DNA of 46,817 nucleotides from Candidatus Avelusimicrobium caledoniensis. Lineage in GTDB: Bacteria > Elusimicrobiota > Elusimicrobia > Elusimicrobiales > Elusimicrobiaceae. Positions 40,918 through 46,817 of this stretch are shown piece by piece. Location: NCBI GenBank assembly GCA_900315795.1, contig ONAM01000019.1, positions 1 through 46,817 of the forward strand. The letters run 5' to 3'. Positions within the stretch are counted from its first letter, which is position 1. The number at the start of each line of letters is the position of its first letter. A model generated the notes under the pieces. That model was not told the origin of the DNA, ran no database searches, and saw only the letters and a list, made by a program, of their open reading frames with translations. The translations under genes were made by a program, and so were the position numbers.

Positions 40918-42753
40918 TTACTCTTCTTCTTCGTTGGCGCGTTCGGTGCGTTTGCGCAGTAAGTGTGATAAGATTTTCTTGCGTAAGCGGATGGATTTAG
41001 GCGTAATTTCAGCCAGTTCGTCCGGCGCGATATATTCTACCGCTTGTTCCAAGCTCATGGTGCGCGGCGGCGTGAGCACATAGGACTCGTCGCTGGCCTT
41101 ACTTCTCATATTGCTTAAATGTTTGGCTTTGCACGGGTTGACTACCAAATCGTTAGAGCGCGAATTTTGCCCCACAATTTCCCCCGCATACACTTTCACG
41201 CCGGGGCCCAAAAAGAGCTCCCCGTTATCTTCTAATGCAAAGAGCGCGTATGGGGTTGTTTCGCCGTCTTCTTTGGCAATTAACACGCCGTTGCGGCGCA
41301 AGTCGGGTAGATTTACTTTCGGGAAATAGCCCTTAAAACTGTGGTGCATAATACCCGTACCGCGGGTGCTGGTTAAAAATTCGTTTTTAAAACCGAGCAA
41401 CGCACGTGACGGAATAAGATATTCCAACCGCAAGCGTTCTTCACCCTCAGACACCATATTTTCCAGTTTGGCCGCGCGCGTACCTAAAATGGTAAATACC
41501 GCACCTTGAAATTCGGAGCGAATATCCAACACCAAATACTCCATCGGCTCTAAAATTTGTCCGTTTTCTTCTTTATAAATCACTTCGGGGGAAGATACGG
41601 CGAGCTCAAAACCCTCGCGACGCATATTTTCAATTAAAATAGTCAGGTGCAATTCTCCGCGCCCGTATACTTTAAATTTCCCCTCGCCCTCTAACTGTTC
41701 CACTTTTAAGCCGACGTTGGTTTGTGCTTCTTTTTCCAAACGGTTTTTGAGGTGGCGGCTCGTTACAAATTTGCCTTCTTTGCCGGAGAACGGGCTGTCG
41801 TTGACCATAAAGTCCATAGACATGGTGGGCTCGTCAATCGTCAGCGGCGGGAGTGCGTTTAGCGCGTCGGGGCGGCAGAGCGTATCGCCCACATCTACAC
41901 CTTCTAACCCGGCGATAGAAACGATATCCCCGGCAGAGGCACTTTCCACTTCTACCTTACCGAGCCCCAAAAAGCGTTCAATTTTGGCGGCTTTGGCTTG
42001 CGTAACAGATCCGTCGTTATGGATGAGCGCGACGGTTTGGCCTTTGGTAATTTTTCCCGCCAAAATACGCCCGATACCAACGTGTCCCAAAAAGTTGTTG
42101 TAGTCCAACATCGTTACTTGCATTTGCAAAGGCGCATCGGGGCGCGCTTCGGGCGCGGGGACGTGCGACAAAATGGTGTCTAAAATCGGGGCAATGTCTT
42201 TACCTTGTTCTTCCATTTTTAAGCTCGCCCAACCGGCGCGGCCGGAGGCGTAAATAATCGGAAAATCTAATTGCTCATCGGTAGCTCCGAGTTCCATAAA
42301 GAGGTTAAATACTTCGTCTACGACTTCGCTGGGGCGGACGTGTTCGCGGTCCATTTTATTGATGACTACAATGGGCTTTAAGCCAAGCGCTAATGCTTTA
42401 CGCAACACAAAGCGCGTTTGCGGCATGGGGCCTTCCACGGCGTCTACCATTAAGATAGCACCGTCTACCATGCGCAGTACGCGCTCTACTTCACTGCCGA
42501 AGTCGGCGTGGCCGGGCGTGTCAACAATGTTAATCGTATGGCCTTTGTAGCCGATAGAGGTACACTTTGCCAAAATCGTAATACCGCGTTCGCGCTCCAA
42601 CGGGTTGGAGTCTAAAACGGTATCTTGCGCTTCGTCCTCTTTTACTTTAAATTCTCCGGCGAATTTTAACAAAGAATCTACTACGGTCGTCTTACCGTGG
42701 TCCACGTGGGCGATGATAGCCACGTTGCGTACGTCTTGGCGGGTGTTGCTCAT
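40918..42753 (-). CDS. typA: Ribosome-associated GTPase TypA/BipA
   Basis: A 611-residue translational GTPase with the EF-G-like architecture. G1 is AHVDHGKTT (15-23), the switch region is RERGITI, G3 is [18 protein letters not shown] and G4 is NKMDRE. Domain II, an EF-G domain III/V-like pair and the TypA-specific C-terminal domain (ending [20 protein letters not shown]... pattern) are present. It supports ribosome assembly and growth under stress or cold. The nearest GAGG lies about 15 nt before the ATG, so initiation may be weak. Confidence 0.97.
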   Translation of the reverse strand: MSNTRQDVRNVAIIAHVDHGKTTVVDSLLKFAGEFKVKEDEAQDTVLDSNPLERERGITILAKCTSIGYKGHTINIVDTPGHADFGSEVERVLRMVDGAILMVDAVEGPMPQTRFVLRKALALGLKPIVVINKMDREHVRPSEVVDEVFNLFMELGATDEQLDFPIIYASGRAGWASLKMEEQGKDIAPILDTILSHVPAPEARPDAPLQMQVTMLDYNNFLGHVGIGRILAGKITKGQTVALIHNDGSVTQAKAAKIERFLGLGKVEVESASAGDIVSIAGLEGVDVGDTLCRPDALNALPPLTIDEPTMSMDFMVNDSPFSGKEGKFVTSRHLKNRLEKEAQTNVGLKVEQLEGEGKFKVYGRGELHLTILIENMRREGFELAVSSPEVIYKEENGQILEPMEYLVLDIRSEFQGAVFTILGTRAAKLENMVSEGEERLRLEYLIPSRALLGFKNEFLTSTRGTGIMHHSFKGYFPKVNLPDLRRNGVLIAKEDGETTPYALFALEDNGELFLGPGVKVYAGEIVGQNSRSNDLVVNPCKAKHLSNMRSKASDESYVLTPPRTMSLEQAVEYIAPDELAEITPKSIRLRKKILSHLLRKRTERANEEEE

Positions 42754-42784
42754 AATAAGTTAATTTTTCCTCAGTAAATTTCCA

Positions 42785-42809
42785 CAAAAAACCCCGCACA
42801 CGCGGGTTT
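42785..42809. terminator. Terminator-like hairpin upstream of typA
   Basis: AAACCCCGC and GCGGGTTT flank a 4-nt loop near 42788-42809. It lies between the divergent typA and 42925 genes, where no 3' end is expected, so it may instead be an attenuator or a leftover. Confidence 0.4.
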
Positions 42810-42912
42810 GCAAAAAGCCCAAGGGCTTGCAAGTATTGTGATTATTTATATTTTAGTATTTTTTGAGACACCGCGCTTGAATTTCCGCTTTTCGCCCCAG
42901 AGCGAAATTTCT

Positions 42913-42924
42913 TATAATAATTGT
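42913..42924 (+). promoter_or_regulatory. -10 box for likely leaderless mRNA
   Basis: TATAAT (42913-42918) is followed by AATTGT and the ATG at 42925. The -35 is not clear. Confidence 0.6.
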
Positions 42925-43554
42925 ATGCAACGATTATTAGAAATGATAGGCGTGTTGGCTGTTCTGTATGCCGTGTATGCGCTGACGATAGCTAAGTGGG
43001 ATTATTCTTCCCCCCAAAAACGCGCCGAACGTAAAAACGAGCTTAAAACAGAAGGTCTGTCCACCCGTTTTTATTTTATGCATCCGCGTACACAACTGGT
43101 ACTTACGCTTATTAGCGGCGGGTTGTTTACATTTTATTGGTTATTTAAACAATGGGGGCAAGTGTTACGCGGCTTTAAACGCTTAGACGGCACCCCTTTA
43201 AAAGGAAACGCTTTTTTGCGCACCTTGGGCGGGTGGTGGACATTTTTTACACTAGCCGGACTTATCAACCGCACGTGCGAATATATGCACAAACCGACCT
43301 CGTGGCCGGCGTGGCTGTGGGGTATTTTGTGGTTGGGCGGGCTTGCGCTGACGTTCTGCCCGGTAGCGGTGGGTTGGCGTATCGGCGGATATTTAGTGTG
43401 GTGTGTAGCCCCGTCGGTATTTCAAGCGCGCATTAACACATTATCCAGCGAAAAAGTACCTGCGTTTCCGCGCGTGTTGGAAATTATAATTGCCCTGCTT
43501 GGCACATCGTGCGTGGTGGGCTTAATAGCCGCGTGGCGCGTGTGGGTAAAATAA
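42925..43554 (+). CDS. Multi-pass membrane protein, unknown function
   Basis: A 209-residue protein with about five hydrophobic segments (residues about 3-20, 52-70, 95-115, 127-150 and 182-202). The segment LTLISGGLFTFYWLFKQW resembles the turn-and-aromatic pattern of DUF4234-like small membrane proteins, but I cannot assign a family firmly. The ATG at 42925 is chosen because TATAAT (42913-42918) lies 6 nt upstream and a longer frame to 42808 would begin with TTG before the promoter. It has no Shine-Dalgarno and is probably leaderless. A strong terminator follows. Confidence 0.7.
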   Translation: MQRLLEMIGVLAVLYAVYALTIAKWDYSSPQKRAERKNELKTEGLSTRFYFMHPRTQLVLTLISGGLFTFYWLFKQWGQVLRGFKRLDGTPLKGNAFLRTLGGWWTFFTLAGLINRTCEYMHKPTSWPAWLWGILWLGGLALTFCPVAVGWRIGGYLVWCVAPSVFQARINTLSSEKVPAFPRVLEIIIALLGTSCVVGLIAAWRVWVK

Positions 43555-43581
43555 AATTAAGTCCTCTCAAACCATTTTATA

Positions 43582-43608
43582 GACCGTCAAAACGACGGTC
43601 TTTTTTTT
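43582..43608 (+). terminator. Rho-independent terminator
   Basis: GACCGTC (43582-43588), loop AAAAC, GACGGTC (43594-43600), then T8. It ends the membrane-protein transcript. Confidence 0.9.
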
Positions 43609-43643
43609 GCAACAAAGTCCATACCGTATAAGAGCGCGGTAAA

Positions 43644-43747
43644 AGCAAACAGAGGTCCTATGCCTTTGGCGGCCCGCAGGGTCCCGTGTGGGAGTCCCCG
43701 GCAAGGGGGTTGACAAATCAAAAAAAAAAACGATAATAAAGGGACAG
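43644..43747 (+). promoter_or_regulatory. Pilin promoter with A11 tract and upstream module
   Basis: AGCAAACAGAGGTCCTA (43644-43660) and a CCCCGGCAAGGGGG stretch precede TTGACA (43710-43715). The 16-bp spacer contains A11 (43720-43730), then GATAAT (43732-43737) and AAAGGGACAG. Confidence 0.7.
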
Positions 43748-43771
43748 TAAAAATATAAAGGAGCAAACAAC

Positions 43772-44248
43772 ATGAAAAACGTAAAAGCGTTTACACTGAT
43801 TGAACTGTTAGTCGTTGTACTTATTATCGGTATTTTGGCGGCGGTAGCGTTGCCGCAATACCAACTGGCGGTAAATAAAACCCGCGTCATGGGAATTGTT
43901 ACTTTTATGCGTGCGATAGATAACGCCCAACAAGTATATAAAATTGCCAACGGAAATTATGCTGAAAACTTTGATGAATTAGATATAGACATCCCCGCCG
44001 GAGCCGATTTTGACGGAACATTTGCCCGCTTTAATGATTGGCGATGTTATATTTGGTTAGGCACCTCTCTTTCCTGTTCCGGCCATCCGCAAGCCCCTTC
44101 TATTGAAAAGTACTTCGCTTATGAGAACTGGGTTTGTCGCGGACAAAAAGATTTGGCTAAAAAAACGTGTCAATCGTTACATCCCACGGAAAACAGTCAA
44201 GACAATGACGGAAATGGAATAAGCTACAAGTTTTATCTCGGCCAGTAG
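43772..44248 (+). CDS. PilE-like prepilin, Ala(-1) class
   Basis: A 158-residue pilin with leader MKNVKA, Phe7 as the first mature residue and Glu11. YKIANGNY replaces YYLANG and is followed by ELDIDIPAG, as in other members. Cysteines in [13 protein letters not shown] and [14 protein letters not shown] fit two disulphides. AAGGAG (43758-43763) precedes the ATG. It carries the complete promoter set: upstream module, TTGACA, A11 and an intact GATAAT. Confidence 0.93.
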   Translation: MKNVKAFTLIELLVVVLIIGILAAVALPQYQLAVNKTRVMGIVTFMRAIDNAQQVYKIANGNYAENFDELDIDIPAGADFDGTFARFNDWRCYIWLGTSLSCSGHPQAPSIEKYFAYENWVCRGQKDLAKKTCQSLHPTENSQDNDGNGISYKFYLGQ

Positions 44249-44307
44249 TTCATACAACCGCCGTTACATGACACCGCCCCAAGAATAATATTGTAGAAGT
44301 TTATATG

Positions 44308-44412
44308 ATTTTTCAAATTCGCTCCAAGTTGCGCGGGCAAGTTGGGCGCATAGGCGTGCCTGAATGGCACGTCAAGCCCAAGGGACGCGCAAATTGGCAG
44401 AATTTGGAAAAT
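44308..44412. other. Long imperfect hairpin, candidate structured RNA or fold-back element
   Basis: The outer arms ATTTTTCAAATTC (44308-44320) and GAATTTGGAAAAT (44400-44412) pair over 13 bp with one wobble. Inside, CCAA/TTGG, TTGCGC/GCGCAA (44329-44334 and 44387-44392), TTGGGC/GCCCAA (44342-44347 and 44376-44381) and GGCGTGCC/GGCACGTC (44353-44360 and 44366-44373) continue the stem to a 5-nt loop TGAAT. No open frame explains it. Confidence 0.6.
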
Positions 44413-44430
44413 TGTTTATCGGGAACACGA

Positions 44431-44463
44431 CACAAGGGCGCAACGATTAGTTGCGCCCTTGTG
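44431..44463. terminator. Strong hairpin between convergent genes
   Basis: CACAAGGGCGCAAC (44431-44444), loop GATTA, GTTGCGCCCTTGTG (44450-44463): a perfect 14-bp stem. There is no T run on either side, so it may act as a transcript-end stabiliser rather than a classical terminator. Confidence 0.6.
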
Positions 44464-44493
44464 CGTGCTTATAGAAGTTAACAACAGCCGTTC

Positions 44494-45489
44494 TTATTTG
44501 GCTTGGGAAACGGCTACGGCAAGCGCCACCGTCGCGCCTACCATCGGGTTATTGCCCATACCGATCAGTCCCATCATTTCCACGTGAGCCGGCACAGAAG
44601 ACGAACCCGCAAATTGCGCGTCGCTGTGCATGCGGCCCATGGTGTCGGTCATACCGTAGGAGGCAGGGCCGGCGGCCATATTGTCCGGGTGTAAGGTGCG
44701 GCCTGTACCGCCGCCGGACGCCACGGAGAAATATTTTTTACCGTTTTCGGTCGCCCATTTTTTGTACGTACCGGCAACGGGGTGTTGAAAGCGGGTCGGG
44801 TTGGTGGAGTTTCCGGTAATGGATACGTCCACGCCTTCGTGGCGCATAATGGCTACGCCTTCGTTCACGTCATCAGCTCCGTAGCATTTTACTTTGGCAC
44901 GGTCGCCTTCGGAAAACGCTTTTTCGCTGACGATTTTGAGTTCGCCCGTTTTGTAGTTATATTCGGTTTCCACAGATGTAAAACCGTTAATGCGCGAAAT
45001 AATATATGCCGCATCTTTACCTAAACCGTTTAAAATAACGCGCAACGGCTCTTTGCGTACTTTGTTAGCGGTGCGGGCAATACCGATAGCCCCTTCCGCC
45101 GCGGCAAAACTTTCATGCCCGGCTAAAAAGCAGAAGCACTTGGTTTCCTCGCGAAGTAACATGGCCCCCAAGTTACCGTGGCCCAAACCTACGGCACGTT
45201 GGTCAGCTACCGAGCCGGGGATACAGAAACTTTGCAAGCCCACGCCGATTTGTTCAGCCGCTTCGGCCGCCGTTTTTACGCCTTTTTTAAAAGCAATCGC
45301 CGCACCGACGGTGTACGCCCAGACGGCGTTTTCAAACGCGATGGGTTGAATGCCTTTTACAATGGCTTCCACATCTACGCCTTTTTTGGTGCAGATTTCT
45401 TTGGCTTCTTCCAACGATTTAATACCGTTTTCTTTAAGTACGGCATTGATTTTATCAATTCTTCTTTCGTATCCTTCAAACGTAATCAT
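44494..45489 (-). CDS. GGGtGRT protein
   Basis: A 331-residue protein of the conserved family named after its GGGtGRT motif, here GGGTGRT at 259-265 in SVASGGGTGRTLHPDN. The family occurs mainly in anaerobes beside a NifU-like scaffold protein and is presumed to work in iron-sulphur or selenium/sulphur chemistry; the reaction is unknown. Conserved Cys89, Cys118 and Cys120 could bind metal. It lies 18 nt downstream of the scaffold gene on the same strand, the usual pairing. A GAGGAGAAAAC stretch precedes the ATG. Confidence 0.93.
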   Translation of the reverse strand: MITFEGYERRIDKINAVLKENGIKSLEEAKEICTKKGVDVEAIVKGIQPIAFENAVWAYTVGAAIAFKKGVKTAAEAAEQIGVGLQSFCIPGSVADQRAVGLGHGNLGAMLLREETKCFCFLAGHESFAAAEGAIGIARTANKVRKEPLRVILNGLGKDAAYIISRINGFTSVETEYNYKTGELKIVSEKAFSEGDRAKVKCYGADDVNEGVAIMRHEGVDVSITGNSTNPTRFQHPVAGTYKKWATENGKKYFSVASGGGTGRTLHPDNMAAGPASYGMTDTMGRMHSDAQFAGSSSVPAHVEMMGLIGMGNNPMVGATVALAVAVSQAK

Positions 45490-45507
45490 AGTGTTTTCTC
45501 CTCGGGC

Positions 45508-46209
45508 TTACTCTTTGCGGGGGTCAATAACTTTGACGGCTTCGTCAAAGCGGCCGTATTTGCTGATGTTTTTCTCGTAGGCCGTTTTGGGATCTTCGCC
45601 TTTTTTAATAGCGTCCATCATTTTGCCCAAGTTGACAAATTGATAACCGATGATTTCTCCGTTTTTGTCCAAACCGATTTTGAGTACATACCCCTCGGCC
45701 ATTTCCAAATAGCGCGGCCCTTTGGCTTCGGTGCCGTACATCGTGCCGATTTGGCTGCGGTGGCCTTTCCCTAAATCTTCCAAGCCCGCACCAATGGCCA
45801 GTCCGTCATCGGAAAACGCACTTTGCGTGCGGCCGTAAACAATTTGCAAGAAAAGTTCGCGCATAGCGGTGTTGATAGCGTCGCAAACGAGGTCGGAATT
45901 TAACGCTTCCAAAATCGTTTTGCCGGGCAAGATTTCCGCGGCCATAGCAGCCGAGTGGGTCATGCCGGAGCAACCCAACGTTTCCACTAACGCTTCTTTA
46001 ATTACGCCGTTTTTGACGTTTAAAGACAGTTTGCACGCACCTTGTTGCGGGGCGCACCAACCGATCCCGTGGGTAAAACCGCTCACGTCGGAAATTTGTT
46101 TAGATTTGACCCATTTTCCTTCTTCGGGAATCGGGGCCGGGTCGTGCTTTGCGCCTTTGCAGACACAGCACATATTCTGTACTTCTGTGGTACATTTTTC
46201 GCAGCTCAT
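45508..46209 (-). CDS. NifU-like iron-sulphur scaffold protein
   Basis: A 233-residue protein. Residues 1-17 are a Cys-rich leader (CEKC, then CCVC; Cys3, 6, 14, 15, 17) that may bind zinc or a cluster. The rest is IscU/NifU-like, with candidate cluster ligands Cys52, Cys59, Cys80 (LGCSGM) and Cys109 (LVCDAIN). It probably builds and hands over Fe-S clusters, with the adjacent GGGtGRT protein as functional partner. AGGAGAAATTC precedes the ATG. No cysteine desulphurase gene is in the window. Confidence 0.9.
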   Translation of the reverse strand: MSCEKCTTEVQNMCCVCKGAKHDPAPIPEEGKWVKSKQISDVSGFTHGIGWCAPQQGACKLSLNVKNGVIKEALVETLGCSGMTHSAAMAAEILPGKTILEALNSDLVCDAINTAMRELFLQIVYGRTQSAFSDDGLAIGAGLEDLGKGHRSQIGTMYGTEAKGPRYLEMAEGYVLKIGLDKNGEIIGYQFVNLGKMMDAIKKGEDPKTAYEKNISKYGRFDEAVKVIDPRKE

Positions 46210-46279
46210 GAATTTCTCCTAATTGAAAATAAAACTGTCACTATATTTTAGCAAATTAGAAGACGCGGAAAAGGTCTTT

Positions 46280-46735
46280 TTACGGAAACACCCACGTATT
46301 ACTGATTTGTTGATTCATATCCGCACCCAAGTGTTTACAGTATGGCTTGGCAACAGACTCCGAACCAGTAGAAGCCGGATATCCACAAAACCGATATTCC
46401 CCTGCACTCCACGCACCGAACGATAAACGGAGCCCCAGCGAGTACTTAATATTTTTCTCCGTCGCACTCACGGCACCTTGCGAAATAGAAAAATTATAAT
46501 AATTGCTTTCCCCGACATCAATATCTAAATCTGCGATGTCGGTGGCATATTCTCCCGTAGCCATATATCGCGCCTCTTGCGCTTGTTTTAAAGTGCGAAG
46601 AACGGCCCAAGCTTCGGCCGCACGTGATTTTTCCACCGCCCATTTATATTGCGGCACCGCCACCGCCGCTAATATGCCGATGATTAACACAACTACTAAT
46701 AACTCAATAAGCGTAAACGCTTGTTTGTTTTTCAT
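46280..46735 (-). CDS. PilE-like prepilin, Ala(-1) class
   Basis: A 151-residue pilin, the shortest of the main class. The leader is MKNKQA with Phe7 and Glu11. RYMATGEY replaces YYLANG and is followed by DLDIDVG. The C-terminal loop lies between the Cys of YRFCGY and PYCKHLGA. AAAGGAGG lies 6 nt before the ATG at 46735. The central variable region is short, which suggests a trimmed exposed domain. Confidence 0.93.
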   Translation of the reverse strand: MKNKQAFTLIELLVVVLIIGILAAVAVPQYKWAVEKSRAAEAWAVLRTLKQAQEARYMATGEYATDIADLDIDVGESNYYNFSISQGAVSATEKNIKYSLGLRLSFGAWSAGEYRFCGYPASTGSESVAKPYCKHLGADMNQQISNTWVFP

Positions 46736-46761
46736 ACAACCTCCTTTGTTTCATTTAATAA

Positions 46762-46817
46762 AATGTAGCAAAAAAAAAAACGATGTCAAGCCCCCCTTGC
46801 CGGGGGCAGGCGTGAGG
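46762..46817 (-). promoter_or_regulatory. Pilin promoter with T11 tract and truncated upstream module
   Basis: On the minus strand TTGACA (46789-46784), 16-bp spacer with T11 (46780-46770), and TACATT (46767-46762) with an upstream TGC. The GC-rich CCCCCGGCAAGGGGGG stretch and CCTCACGCC follow upstream to the window end, so the module continues beyond it. Confidence 0.7.

Noticed and set aside
42808..42924. Longer form of the membrane protein starting with TTG at 42808
   Set aside because: The extension precedes the TATAAT at 42913 and has no ribosome-binding site.
1..46817. CRISPR array or prophage
   Set aside because: No regularly spaced direct repeats of CRISPR size, cas genes, integrase or phage structural genes were seen.

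Overview
The window looks like chromosome from a gut-type member of the Elusimicrobiota (Elusimicrobium-like). This assignment is inference. It rests on an unusually large set of PilE/PulG-like prepilins sharing one N-terminal signature ([11 protein letters not shown]), a Gram-negative envelope (single-POTRA outer-membrane barrel, lipoprotein, periplasmic proteins) and an anaerobe-type gene set (acetate kinase, GGGtGRT/NifU-like pair, YfcC and sodium symporters). All three tRNA genes lack an encoded CCA end.

Layout. Bases 1-4350 form an accessory-looking block: a LexA-type repressor with a clear promoter and operator-like palindrome, a RhuM-family gene in the same operon, a convergent membrane-anchored HerA-like ATPase, and a gene-free stretch with 11-nt phased repeats. 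Bases 4351-12300 hold ogt, a flavodoxin-like lipoprotein, an outer-membrane barrel protein, small enzymes, an MgtE-N/CBS protein, an AlbA_2 protein and three pilin-like genes. Bases 12304-17374 are a minus-strand run: acyl-CoA dehydrogenase fused to an ETF-alpha domain, a glycosyltransferase and a TPR/SpoIID protein. Next come an ankyrin protein, trigger factor, tRNA-Leu and tRNA-Lys, a degenerate DUF885 protein, ackA, a DUF47/Pit phosphate pair, an RNase H-like protein, RNase P RNA, a histidine kinase, tsaC-rsmI, two transporters and thiN. Bases 34787-38998 are a tightly overlapping six-gene minus-strand operon (radical SAM, CBM48-like, tsaE, tsaB, rimI, TPR). The right end carries tRNA-Ser with a partial duplicate, typA, a small membrane protein, and the GGGtGRT and Fe-S scaffold pair.

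The main system is the dispersed pilin family: ten pilin-like genes in 47 kb. Eight share a promoter whose -35 to -10 spacer is almost filled by an 11-12 nt homopolymer A or T run, the classical architecture of phase-variable promoters. Those same eight have Ala, not Gly, at the predicted prepilin cleavage site. Four of the eight carry an ~80-110 bp two-hairpin palindromic element. In three it lies in frame inside an abnormally long prepilin leader, and in one it lies in the 5' UTR. Four also carry all or part of a conserved upstream GC-rich module. Together this suggests a switchable pilin repertoire linked to a palindromic element that is tolerated because the leader is cut off.

A second pattern is a set of genes with TATAAT-like boxes exactly 6 nt before the ATG and no Shine-Dalgarno sequence, consistent with leaderless mRNAs.
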